Positions 19,572 through 29,037 of a stretch of 64,000 nt of DNA are shown piece after piece (positions within the stretch are counted from its first letter, which is position 1; the number at the start of each line of letters is the position of its first letter). Source of the DNA: Companilactobacillus alimentarius DSM 20249. Lineage in GTDB: Bacteria; Bacillota; Bacilli; Lactobacillales; Lactobacillaceae. The notes beneath the pieces were generated by a model, which was not told the origin of the DNA, did no database searches, and was given only the letters and a program-made list of their open reading frames with translations. The translations under genes and the position numbers were made by a program. The DNA is taken from NCBI RefSeq assembly GCF_002849895.1, contig NZ_CP018867.1, forward strand, positions 1,736,001 through 1,800,000, given 5' to 3'.

Positions 19572-20867
19572 ATGAAAGATAAGAAAGATTTAAAAAGTAG
19601 AACTAAATCAGAACATTATTTATTATTGAGTGCTGGAATAGTTGGTGCGTTCACAGCTATCATCTTTTTAATTATGCTTTCACGTGGAGTAGTCAACGCT
19701 GTCGTAACTTCCAAAATATCTAGCCAATATCAAGATAAGGAACTAGAAGTCTTAAAGACTAAGTTGGATTATCCAACCTTGAACTTTGTAGGACGTATTA
19801 TAAAAGTCAGTGACAATTATGTGATCACGCCCAGTAATATTAAAAAATACAATGAATTAGAATCCTACATCAAGGCTCGAAAACTTCGGAATAAAGAAGT
19901 TGATAAGCTTTATGATGGTAAAAATAACTATCGTGATGACGTATCTAGTCAAAAAATCAACGTGCTAGATAAGAGTTTGCTAAAAGAGAAGAATCAAGAT
20001 GTTTATCAAAAATTGCGTAATAAGTTAGATATGATTCAAATCTGGTTTGAACAAACGAAAGACGCCGATCAGTATTTGACTAAGACGTGGCAAGAATTTA
20101 ATGATGACAAATCTAGTCTTAGTTTTAAAAAGATTTCAATGGTTAATACTTATTATAAGTTAATTAAAAATAAAACGGTCAAAAATCGCTGGAATGAAGC
20201 AGTTGATCAGATGGATCAATACTTCTCTAATCATCAAGCTGAGAGTTCTCGAGTTGAAGCAGCAAAGCAGGAATTAAATGCTTTAAGGGATGCTCCATTG
20301 ACACAACAATATACTCCCGCCAAGGTAGATATTGTTACGAGTCTGAAATTCTCAAGTGGAGTTTCTGATAATTTAGTTCAAGCAGGAGTCACTGGAAAAA
20401 ATGTTTTGTACTTTAATACAAGTACTAATAAATTGGCACTGATGACTAAGGTTAATAGTCGATATGTTGCCGAGAATGGTTATATTAATGTAACTGGTTC
20501 ACAAATTTCTTCTGGGAAATATACAATCAATAAATTGATCACAAATGGAGATAATGATGCATTGATTACTGACAGTAATAATAGTAATTTTGGACGATAC
20601 GTCGTTAATGCCAGTGATGATGGTCTGGAAGACTTAGATGTAACTAATCCTGAGAACACGACGAGTGATTACAATTCAGCTACACCAGTTTTCTGGTTGA
20701 AGAACAATTCTGATCTAACTAAGTCAATTTACTTCAGTAATGATTCTACTTTAGGATTTATCTATACAGGTGGATCTAGTTATAATAACAGCTTACAAAT
20801 CAGTTCAGCAGATTTATCCAGTTTGATGTCAGAACTTTCTACTGGAATAACATTCTATGTTAATTAG
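19572..20867 (+). CDS. Membrane-anchored cell-envelope protein of unknown function, upstream of a PBP
   Basis: About 431 residues. A charged N terminus is followed by one transmembrane helix (about residues 20-42 from the ATG), a helical, charged extracytoplasmic region with predicted coiled-coil character (to about 245), and a beta-rich Asn/Ser/Thr-rich C-terminal part. I place the start at the ATG at 19572 because GGGGAA lies just before it; an upstream TTG at 19560 has no ribosome binding site. The stop is 9 bp before the PBP gene, so the two are an operon and it may assist peptidoglycan synthesis. No known family was recognised. Confidence 0.65.
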   Translation: MKDKKDLKSRTKSEHYLLLSAGIVGAFTAIIFLIMLSRGVVNAVVTSKISSQYQDKELEVLKTKLDYPTLNFVGRIIKVSDNYVITPSNIKKYNELESYIKARKLRNKEVDKLYDGKNNYRDDVSSQKINVLDKSLLKEKNQDVYQKLRNKLDMIQIWFEQTKDADQYLTKTWQEFNDDKSSLSFKKISMVNTYYKLIKNKTVKNRWNEAVDQMDQYFSNHQAESSRVEAAKQELNALRDAPLTQQYTPAKVDIVTSLKFSSGVSDNLVQAGVTGKNVLYFNTSTNKLALMTKVNSRYVAENGYINVTGSQISSGKYTINKLITNGDNDALITDSNNSNFGRYVVNASDDGLEDLDVTNPENTTSDYNSATPVFWLKNNSDLTKSIYFSNDSTLGFIYTGGSSYNNSLQISSADLSSLMSELSTGITFYVN

Positions 20868-20876
20868 GGGCTAATT

Positions 20877-23531
20877 ATGCGTAAAAGAAAAACAGGCTTG
20901 CGAGAACAAGTAGTAAGAAAAAGACGAAAATGGCCATGGATTTTACTAACGTTTATTTTATTGATTTTCTTAAGTGTTGGTTTATTTTGGATGAAATATG
21001 GTTATGAAATAAGAAATACGATTGCCGATGGTTATTCATATAGTCAGGGGTTAAAAGCCTCTGATTTCCATCCAAAGAATTCAACCGTTATATACGATCG
21101 TAACGGTAAAATGTTGAAAAAATTATCACAATCTAGTTCTAATTACACACCGATTAAACAGATCAATCCAAAGATTAGGAAGGGATTAGTCGATGTTGAA
21201 GATCAACGTTTTTATATTCACCACGGTGTCGATATGTATGCCATTATGCGGTCTATTGGGGCCAAATTATTGCGTAGAAGGACAGAGGGCGGCTCGACAT
21301 TAACGCAGCAATTAGTTAAGAATGTTATTTTACAAGATCAATCGCAGAATTTAACACGTAAGTTGAAAGAAATGGTTATTGCCCAGCAATTAGAAAAGAA
21401 ATTTTCCAAACAACAAATTTTGGAATTCTATATCAATAATGTCTACATGGGACATGGTTCTTACGGATTCAGTTCAGCTGCGGATTACTATTTTTCACAA
21501 GATCAAAAGGATTTATCAATTGATAAATTAGCGGTACTAGTAGGGATTCCTAATAATCCCGTTTATTATGATCCAGTCTCTGCACCAAAGCGGACCTTGA
21601 AAAGGCGTAATATGATTCTTTACATTTTCCACCAACGCGGGCTTATCTCTAAAAAGACCTATCAAACGGCACGTAAACGTCCTTTGGGGTTAAAGATTAA
21701 TGAGAAGAAATATGATAATGACGTTTCTAGTAATTATGCAGTAAACTATGCTGTCTTTAACGCAACAGAGGAATTAATGAAATCTTCTGGATTTACAATG
21801 CAATATACGTTTAACAATAGTAAAGAACGTTCAGACTATAATACGCGGTATCAACAGGAGTTTGAACGGGCTCGTGGTGAATTGTTAGATGGTGGTTATA
21901 CGATTCGTACGACAATAGATATGACCGTTCAAAATCAGATTGAAAATCTAGTTAACAAGACCTATAAGTCTTATACAGGAAGAGATGTACATGGCAAGTT
22001 GACCCCACAAGTATCTAGCACCGTTATAGACAATAAAACGGGTAACGTTATAGCGATAGTTGGTGGGCGTACTACGCAAGGAGACCAAGTTAATCGTGCG
22101 ATAAATGGTTATCGTCAACCCGGGTCAACTGCTAAACCACTAGTAGCTTATGCGCCTGCTTTTGAACGAGGATATTTGCCGCAGAGTACAGTAATTGATT
22201 CAGCCGTTGGCAATGTTCACAATTGGTATAGTGGCTATACGGGACGTACGACTGTGCGTCATGCTCTGGAAAACTCAATCAATACGATTGCTTATAAACT
22301 AGCTCTACAAGATACGGATTACAGTTTTTATAACGATTTAGCGAAGATGGAATTTGCTAGATTGCGTCCGAGCGAAGATAAAAATGCCATTGCAGCCTTG
22401 GGAACTTTTAGTACGACAACGACAGAAATGGCTTCGGCTTATAGTTCATTCTCTCGTGGAGGAAAGTTCATTCATCCTAGTAACTTAAATAGTATTTATA
22501 ATAATGATAATAAGCGCTATATTTATCAAAATACTCATATGACTAAAAAGGTCTATACGAAAAACGCTAGTTATATGATGTTGAATACAATGCAGTCAGT
22601 TATAAGTGATGGTCTTGGTAAGGATGCCGCATTAGATAATTATAAGTATTATACGGCCGGTAAAACTGGTACGAGTGATGATACAAAGGATTCTTATTTT
22701 GTTGGGATGACACCAGACTTTACGATTGCTAACTGGACTGGAAATGATGTTCCTTCTTCATTGACTGGTACGGAACAGACACTGTCAATGCAGACATTTA
22801 AGAATGAAGGGCAGTATTTAGTTGATCAGATGAAAGAGAGTAATACTGATTTTAAGAAACCAAAAACTATTACCGTTAGTGGCAATAATTTGTCTGTCAA
22901 TACAAGTAATGAGAAGCCCAGTGTACAGGATATTATTGATAATGACTTTTCAAAATATGTAACAACTCAAAAACAAAAGAATAGTAGTCGTTTGTATAAT
23001 CTTGATTATCGAATTATTTATCATTTGACGAAAAAAGAAGAGTTTAAGCGTGAGAATAAGGTTCAGACGGCTATTAATGATTATAATGACACACCAATTA
23101 CTGAGGAGTCGCAATATAATAAGAAGTTAAGCGCCTTGCAAAAGATCCGTTATCTCAATGCCAATGTTAAACGCCAATCAGCAAAGATTGAATTTAACCA
23201 GCAAATTTTAAAATTACAAAAGGAATTGAATTTAAGTCAAGCGACCTTCCAAGCAGCTAAAGATAATAAGAAGATTTCTAAATATGAATCAGAAAAGGCA
23301 ACTATTGAATCGCAAAGAGAGCAGAAACGTCAGGCAATGGTTGATAAATTGATGCCACAGTACAATTCTCAATTACAAAAAGTAAAGGATGCGTACAAGA
23401 ATGATGATTCTGATAAAGCCGATCAAAAACAGAAGCTGATTGATATTATGAATGAGATTAGAAGCTATGGTGGAACAGTTGATGACGTTAAAATCAATGT
23501 TGAAACTTCCTCTGATAATGATTCAAATTAA
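20877..23531 (+). CDS. Class A penicillin-binding protein (transglycosylase/transpeptidase)
   Basis: An 884-residue bifunctional peptidoglycan synthase. A basic cytoplasmic tail and one transmembrane helix (about 20-43) are followed by a GT51 transglycosylase with catalytic Glu108 in EDQRFYIHHG and the GGSTLTQQ motif. The transpeptidase has STAK (Ser417-Lys420), SxN in ENSINT and KTGTS at about 596. The last 180 residues are a charged, probably coiled-coil extension. It polymerises and cross-links the wall outside the membrane. It is cotranscribed with the preceding exported protein. PBP1A/2A naming is uncertain. Confidence 0.92.
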   Translation: MRKRKTGLREQVVRKRRKWPWILLTFILLIFLSVGLFWMKYGYEIRNTIADGYSYSQGLKASDFHPKNSTVIYDRNGKMLKKLSQSSSNYTPIKQINPKIRKGLVDVEDQRFYIHHGVDMYAIMRSIGAKLLRRRTEGGSTLTQQLVKNVILQDQSQNLTRKLKEMVIAQQLEKKFSKQQILEFYINNVYMGHGSYGFSSAADYYFSQDQKDLSIDKLAVLVGIPNNPVYYDPVSAPKRTLKRRNMILYIFHQRGLISKKTYQTARKRPLGLKINEKKYDNDVSSNYAVNYAVFNATEELMKSSGFTMQYTFNNSKERSDYNTRYQQEFERARGELLDGGYTIRTTIDMTVQNQIENLVNKTYKSYTGRDVHGKLTPQVSSTVIDNKTGNVIAIVGGRTTQGDQVNRAINGYRQPGSTAKPLVAYAPAFERGYLPQSTVIDSAVGNVHNWYSGYTGRTTVRHALENSINTIAYKLALQDTDYSFYNDLAKMEFARLRPSEDKNAIAALGTFSTTTTEMASAYSSFSRGGKFIHPSNLNSIYNNDNKRYIYQNTHMTKKVYTKNASYMMLNTMQSVISDGLGKDAALDNYKYYTAGKTGTSDDTKDSYFVGMTPDFTIANWTGNDVPSSLTGTEQTLSMQTFKNEGQYLVDQMKESNTDFKKPKTITVSGNNLSVNTSNEKPSVQDIIDNDFSKYVTTQKQKNSSRLYNLDYRIIYHLTKKEEFKRENKVQTAINDYNDTPITEESQYNKKLSALQKIRYLNANVKRQSAKIEFNQQILKLQKELNLSQATFQAAKDNKKISKYESEKATIESQREQKRQAMVDKLMPQYNSQLQKVKDAYKNDDSDKADQKQKLIDIMNEIRSYGGTVDDVKINVETSSDNDSN

Positions 23532-23640
23532 GCTTTTTTATATCAATGAGTTATGGTTCTTGAATTAAATATTTAATCAGTGTACTATTCAATTAACGTT
23601 TTAATTCAGTTCATCGGAGGGTTTGATTCAATTCAGACTA

Positions 23641-23686
23641 GATAAGGTGCTGTGTAGTTAACTACTACAGGTGTCTTATTTTTTTA
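23641..23686 (+). terminator. Hairpin-T-run between the PBP gene and the ABC exporter
   Basis: ATAAG...CTGT.TAGT pairs with ACTA..ACAG...CTTAT and is followed by seven T. It ends only about 40 bp before the ABC exporter start, so it may be either the PBP terminator or an attenuator of the exporter genes. Confidence 0.65.
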
Positions 23687-23726
23687 TCCTGAATTAAGGC
23701 TTAAATGAAGGGGGGAAATATAAATA

Positions 23727-25448
23727 ATGAAGGTATTAATGCCTTATATTAAGCGTTATCGAAAGGACGTTTACATTGCACTTATTTCGGTAATTGCTTT
23801 GGTATTCGCAACACTTTGGCAGCCACGTTTGTTGCAAGTGATAATGAATGCAATTTTGAAGGGTGACAGGAATGTTATTTTTCAACAGGGAATAGTTTTG
23901 ATCGGATTGGCTATAGTTGGAATCATTGCTGGGGTCATCAATACCGTCTATTCCGCCCATGTTGCTTTAGGAGTGGCAACGGATCTTCGAAGTGATTTAT
24001 ATGGGAAGGTTCAGACTTTTGCCTACGCTGATGTTGAGAGATTCTCAGCTTCTAACTTGGTCGTAAGAATGACTAATGATATTAACCAGATTCAACAAAT
24101 TGTTATGGCTGGCTTTCAGCAAGTGAGCCGAATTCCTCTATTATTTATTGGGGCCTTTATTTTGGCCATGGTAACGATGCCACAGCAGTGGTGGGTTTTG
24201 TTGGTAATGATGGTGATTGTTTTAGCTGTCAGTTGGTATACCTATCAAAAGATGGGAGATTACTTTGCCCAGACTCAACAAAATATTGAAGATGTTAATA
24301 CGGTAGCTCGTGAGAACTTGATGGGTATTCGTGTTGTAAAGTCATTTGTCCAAGAGCCACACGAGATTACTAAATTTTCCAAGTCATCAGATAAATTGAC
24401 GAAAGTTACGGCTAAAGTTGGTTACACATTTGCAATTTTGATGCCAATATTCTTTTTGACAGCCAATATAGCGGTAGTCTTAGCAGTTTATTTAGTAGGG
24501 AAGAATTTAACAGTCCATCCGACATATTTGGCAGCAATAACTAGTTTTATTTCTTACTTGATGCAAATTCTTTTTGCGGTGATCAATGGAGGATTTCTAA
24601 TGATTGCCGCTTCAAGAGCTAAGATCTCTATGGGAAGAATCGGCGAAGTCATGGAAACAAAACCTAGTATGGAATATGTTAAGGGTGATTCTAAGCCAGT
24701 TGATGGTGACATCGAATTCGACCATGTGACGTTCACTTACCCAGGAGATAGTTCACCTACCTTAAAGGACATTAGTTTCAAAGTAAAAGTTGGCGAGATG
24801 ATTGGTATCGTTGGGGCTACTGGTTCTGGTAAAACCACTATGGCTCAACTTATTGCTCGGTTATATGATCCAGATTCTGGCGTGATACGAGTTGGCGGAA
24901 CTGATGTAAGACAGCTTTCAGAAGCATCGTTACGTAAAACTGTGGCCTATGTACTGCAACGTTCAACACTATTTTCAGGAACAATCTCGGCTAATTTACG
25001 TCAAGTAAAAGACGACGCTACACCAGTACAAATGCAATGGGCCGCAAATGTTGCTCAAGCCTCAGAATTTATCGAGCGCTTGCCTCAGACTTATGATGCA
25101 CCAGTTGAAGAACGTTCTTCGAATTTCTCAGGTGGACAAAAACAACGTTTGTCGATCACACGTGGGGTAATTGCAGAACCTAAAATTTTAATTCTTGATG
25201 ATGCCACTTCGGCACTGGATGCTCAATCTGAAAAACTAGTCCAAGAAGCACTGGATCGGGATTTGAAGAAAACTACGACGGTTGTAATTGCAGAGAAAAT
25301 CTCTTCGATTTTGCGAGCTGATCGAATTTTAGTTTTAGATAATGGAAAAATTGTCGGTAATGGCAATCATAAAGAGTTGGTAGCACATAACTCGGTTTAT
25401 CAAAAAATTTACTTTACTCAAAAAGCACAAAAGGGGGCAATGTCGTGA
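23727..25448 (+). CDS. Heterodimeric ABC exporter, degenerate-site half (LmrC/BmrC-like)
   Basis: A 573-residue half-transporter: six transmembrane helices (about 1-310) and an ATPase domain. Walker A GATGSGKTT (363-371) and signature FSGGQKQR are canonical, but the catalytic Glu after Walker B is Asp (ILILDDATSALD) and the H-loop His is Glu (VVIAEKIS). Pairing with the next gene therefore gives one dead and one active ATP site. The family exports drugs, peptides or lipids; the substrate is unknown. A GGGGGGAA site precedes the ATG and the stop overlaps the next start by 4 bp. Confidence 0.9.
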   Translation: MKVLMPYIKRYRKDVYIALISVIALVFATLWQPRLLQVIMNAILKGDRNVIFQQGIVLIGLAIVGIIAGVINTVYSAHVALGVATDLRSDLYGKVQTFAYADVERFSASNLVVRMTNDINQIQQIVMAGFQQVSRIPLLFIGAFILAMVTMPQQWWVLLVMMVIVLAVSWYTYQKMGDYFAQTQQNIEDVNTVARENLMGIRVVKSFVQEPHEITKFSKSSDKLTKVTAKVGYTFAILMPIFFLTANIAVVLAVYLVGKNLTVHPTYLAAITSFISYLMQILFAVINGGFLMIAASRAKISMGRIGEVMETKPSMEYVKGDSKPVDGDIEFDHVTFTYPGDSSPTLKDISFKVKVGEMIGIVGATGSGKTTMAQLIARLYDPDSGVIRVGGTDVRQLSEASLRKTVAYVLQRSTLFSGTISANLRQVKDDATPVQMQWAANVAQASEFIERLPQTYDAPVEERSSNFSGGQKQRLSITRGVIAEPKILILDDATSALDAQSEKLVQEALDRDLKKTTTVVIAEKISSILRADRILVLDNGKIVGNGNHKELVAHNSVYQKIYFTQKAQKGAMS

Positions 25449-27226
25449 AAGATTTAAAGAGTGTAGGAAAATACTATTGGCACTATTTAAAGAGATATTG
25501 GTTTGGATTCATTGTTACGGCATTGCTAATTGGTATTTCAACAGCTTGTATCGTTATAGCGCCTACATATTTAGGAAAAGCCGTTTCGGAGTTAACAACT
25601 TATTTGCAACAATGGACTAATACGGCAACACGTTCTAATGCTAGTTTAACCACGTTTCATCGAACTTTATGGACCTATTTAGGACTGTATATTGGTGACG
25701 TTTCAACATTATTGATTGCCAGTATGATTCTTGCTAGAATTACCGCTTATTCAACTGGTACAATGCGAGTGGGACTTTTTCGGAAGATGCAACGCATGCA
25801 AGTGAAGTACTTTGATTCACACAGTGATGGCGATATTTTAGCCCGTTATACTTCAGATTTAGATAATATCTTTAATGCTATGAATCAAGCTTTAATTGAG
25901 ATCTTCTTAGCTATTGCTCAGTTTATTGGCTTATTGATTGTTATGTTTAACCAGAATGTCACAATGGCTTGGGTTACGATGGCATCAACGCCAGTTTCTT
26001 TGATTATTGCAGCTTTTGTGATGAAAAAGGCTAGCGTAGCTGTCAATCGTCAGCAAGAAGATATTGGACAATTGAATGGTTATATCAATGAACAGGTAAC
26101 CGCTCAGAAGGTTATCATTACCAATGGATTACAAAAAGATTCCATCAAGGGTTTTAAGAAGCATAATCAAACCGTTCGTAAATCCGCAATGTCAGGTCAA
26201 ATTTGGTCTGGTGTCTTAAATCCATTGATGCAAGGGATGTCTTTGTTAAATACAGCTATCGTGATTTTCTTTGGTTCTTGGTTTGCTTTGAATGGAACCA
26301 TGTCGACTGGAGCAGCTTTAGCATTGGTCGTAGTTTTTGTTAACTACGCACAACAGTATTATCAACCAATTATGTCTTTAACTAGTTTATACGGGATGAT
26401 TCAATTAGCTATTACCGGAGCACATCGGGTCAATGAAGTTAGAGAACAACCTGATGAAATTGCTCCACTTGATGGTAAGACTTTGCCTGGAATTAAAGAT
26501 GATTTACAAATTGATGACGTTCACTTTAGTTATTTACCTGGTAAAGAAATTCTACATGGGGTATCAATCTCAGTTCACAAAGGAGAAATGGTGGCTTTGG
26601 TTGGACCAACCGGTTCAGGAAAAACTACCGTTATGAATCTTTTGAATCGCTTTTATGATGTCGATAGTGGGGCTATTACAATTGATGGGACAGATATTCG
26701 TGAATTCTCATTACAAGAGTTGCGTAGAAATGTAGGGATCGTCTTACAAGATCCACAATTATTCTCGGGAACAATCGCTGATAATATTCGCTTTGGCGAC
26801 CCAACCGCAAAGATGGATCGAGTGATTGATGCTGCTAAACAGGCTAATATTCATGAATTTATCACTAGTCTTCCTAAGGGGTACGAAACGAATGTATCGG
26901 ACGAACAAAGTGTCTTCTCAGCGGGCCAAAAACAGTTGATGTCAATAGCTAGAACGATTCTGACCAACCCACAATTATTGATACTAGATGAAGCTACTTC
27001 AAACGTTGATACGGTAACGGAAGCTAATATTCAAGCGGCTATGGATCGGGTTATTCAAGGACGGACTAGTTTTGTTATTGCCCATCGGTTAAAGACAATA
27101 CTAAACGCCAATAAAATTGTTGTTTTGAAAGATGGTAGAGTTATTGAACAAGGAGATCACCAAGCTTTGCTTAAGGAGAACGGTTTTTATGCAGAACTTT
27201 ATCGTGATCAAATGGTTACTGATTAG
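25445..27226 (+). CDS. Heterodimeric ABC exporter, catalytic half (LmrD/BmrD-like)
   Basis: A 593-residue half-transporter that starts with GTG overlapping the previous stop (GTGA). The six-helix membrane domain runs to about residue 330. The ATPase has Walker A GPTGSGKTT, catalytic Glu in LLILDEATSNVD and the H-loop His in FVIAHRLKT, but its signature is FSAGQKQ in place of SGGQ. Its intact Walker/His residues combine with the partner's intact SGGQ to form the hydrolysing site, as in LmrCD and TM287/288. A bidirectional terminator follows. Confidence 0.92.
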   Translation: MKDLKSVGKYYWHYLKRYWFGFIVTALLIGISTACIVIAPTYLGKAVSELTTYLQQWTNTATRSNASLTTFHRTLWTYLGLYIGDVSTLLIASMILARITAYSTGTMRVGLFRKMQRMQVKYFDSHSDGDILARYTSDLDNIFNAMNQALIEIFLAIAQFIGLLIVMFNQNVTMAWVTMASTPVSLIIAAFVMKKASVAVNRQQEDIGQLNGYINEQVTAQKVIITNGLQKDSIKGFKKHNQTVRKSAMSGQIWSGVLNPLMQGMSLLNTAIVIFFGSWFALNGTMSTGAALALVVVFVNYAQQYYQPIMSLTSLYGMIQLAITGAHRVNEVREQPDEIAPLDGKTLPGIKDDLQIDDVHFSYLPGKEILHGVSISVHKGEMVALVGPTGSGKTTVMNLLNRFYDVDSGAITIDGTDIREFSLQELRRNVGIVLQDPQLFSGTIADNIRFGDPTAKMDRVIDAAKQANIHEFITSLPKGYETNVSDEQSVFSAGQKQLMSIARTILTNPQLLILDEATSNVDTVTEANIQAAMDRVIQGRTSFVIAHRLKTILNANKIVVLKDGRVIEQGDHQALLKENGFYAELYRDQMVTD

Positions 27227-27240
27227 ATAAAAATGCACAC

Positions 27241-27300
27241 AAAAAAGAGATAGAAAATTCTGGACAATTATATCCAAGAATATTTCTATCTCTTTTTTTA
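27241..27300. terminator. Bidirectional terminator
   Basis: A 16-bp stem AAAAAAGAGATAGAAA (from 27241) pairs with 27281-27299 and has T-runs in both directions, serving the ABC exporter and the convergent permease. Confidence 0.85.
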
Positions 27301-27312
27301 ATTTAAACTATC

Positions 27313-28764
27313 TTATTTAATATCTTCAACTTCATTAGTTCTCTTAGCAATAGCGGGAAGAATCAAACCAAGAGCAATCAGAGCTATTGGAGTGATAATG
27401 TTTAAGGCTAATTGGAACCACCATGATGATGGGTCTTGAGCCATATTCATCTTTGGAACCATTCCCATGATACAAGCAAAGGCTGTTAAGAAGAAGGTCC
27501 AAAGACCTAAGCCAAATCCGATATACTTGTTCTTAACGAACATGTAATCTGATTTATACTTATCCAAGTTCATTGAAAGTAGCATAAAGGCTAAGAATAC
27601 CCAAAGGTAACGCATAGGCATAACGATTGAATTAAGATTCAATAACCAGTTGTATAAATCGTTCATACCATTGATACCTAGTGCAGGCACAACGATAAGA
27701 ATGGAAACTAGAATTGCAGTCATCTTGTAACCATTGATGGCAATTCCACGTTTGTTTTTCTTCAAAAGTGACTTAGGGATGTATCTGCTATCGGCATCGC
27801 CTAAAAGCATTCTCAAAGGTGCATCAATTGAAATGGCAAGAGCCGCAGCGCTGGCTAAAGTATTAGTAATAGCAAATGCCCAAACGAATAAATTGCCAAC
27901 GTGGAAACTTTGACCTAAGAATTGAAAGGCTTGGTAAGCACCATTGGCCATTAGATCTGCTGGAATGTGATTTGAATTGACGATCATTCCAATTGCAAAT
28001 GAACCTAGAACGGCTGAAACAGCAACCATGACGGCTAAAATAATCATTCCTAGTGGGAATTCTTTTGAAGCGTTTTTAGTCTTATTAACGTATGGCGAAA
28101 TTTTCTCGGAACCACCAACCGCAAAGACTAACATTGAAATAGTAGTAAAGTATTGTAAATCGAATTTCGGTATATATGTATGAATATCAGTCATGTTTGG
28201 TGTAGCGATTTGAACATGAGTGATAAAAGGAGCACTAACACCTAAGATAATGAACAGCATTGACATAGTAAACATAGCAACCCCGGCGATGCTACCGATA
28301 TTATTCAATGTTGCAGCACCTTTACTTGCTAACCACACGAAAGCAAGAAAGATGATCAAGCTTAAACCTTGAACGATAAATGGGGATGATTCTTTAATGA
28401 AAGAACCATTACCCTTAAAGAGCCAACTAAGACTGACCATAATGATCTGTGGCTTTTGAGCTAAATAAGGAACATGAACCACCCAATAAGTCCAAGCTGC
28501 AAAGTAAGCTAACTTATTGTTAGAGAGCGTTCTGATCCAAGAACTGACACCACCACCAGCTTCTTGGAAAGCTGATCCTAATTGTCCCACCATTAATGTG
28601 TATGGAACAAAATAAAGAATCATAATTAAAATCCATGATGTTACAACGGCTAAACCTTGATTGGCAAAGTTGTTAATAACATTATTTAAACCCCAGACGG
28701 TGGTAAAACCTAGTAAGGCAATATTCCACCATCGGAAGGTCTTTGCATTTTTTGCATCTGACAT
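27313..28764 (-). CDS. APC-superfamily amino acid permease
   Basis: About 483 residues and 12 predicted membrane helices. The N terminus reads FRWWNIALLGFTTVWGLNN and continues with a glycine-rich FQEAGGGVSSWI segment, typical of amino acid-polyamine-organocation transporters of the glutamate/GABA-antiporter-like branch. The amino acid carried cannot be read from sequence. I use the ATG at 28764 because AGGAGG lies 8 bp upstream; a TTG six bases earlier is too close to it. The gene stands alone between a shared terminator and a 270-bp intergenic region. Confidence 0.85.
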   Translation of the reverse strand: MSDAKNAKTFRWWNIALLGFTTVWGLNNVINNFANQGLAVVTSWILIMILYFVPYTLMVGQLGSAFQEAGGGVSSWIRTLSNNKLAYFAAWTYWVVHVPYLAQKPQIIMVSLSWLFKGNGSFIKESSPFIVQGLSLIIFLAFVWLASKGAATLNNIGSIAGVAMFTMSMLFIILGVSAPFITHVQIATPNMTDIHTYIPKFDLQYFTTISMLVFAVGGSEKISPYVNKTKNASKEFPLGMIILAVMVAVSAVLGSFAIGMIVNSNHIPADLMANGAYQAFQFLGQSFHVGNLFVWAFAITNTLASAAALAISIDAPLRMLLGDADSRYIPKSLLKKNKRGIAINGYKMTAILVSILIVVPALGINGMNDLYNWLLNLNSIVMPMRYLWVFLAFMLLSMNLDKYKSDYMFVKNKYIGFGLGLWTFFLTAFACIMGMVPKMNMAQDPSSWWFQLALNIITPIALIALGLILPAIAKRTNEVEDIK

Positions 28765-28942
28765 AATCAAATCCTCCTACAGAAGAGATTATACAGGAAA
28801 AGCTTGAAGAAAAGGCTCGTAATAATAAGATGTTTTTTTCGAAATAACTTAGTTTTATATTTTAATAATTTATTTTTTGTAAAATTGACAGATGGCATTA
28901 AAAAATTATAATTTAGGAATACACCTACTTGATTAAATTTGG

Positions 28943-28970
28943 TTTACACATTTGATTTAGGCTGTATAAT
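28943..28970 (+). promoter_or_regulatory. Promoter of the LCP gene
   Basis: TTTACA (28943-28948), a 16-bp spacer and TATAAT (28965-28970) lie 68 bp before the 29038 start. Confidence 0.7.
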
Positions 28971-29037
28971 TGTAATCTATCTACTATATAATAAAGATGC
29001 TTTTTATAATTATTGATAGAAGTTAACGGAGTTAATT

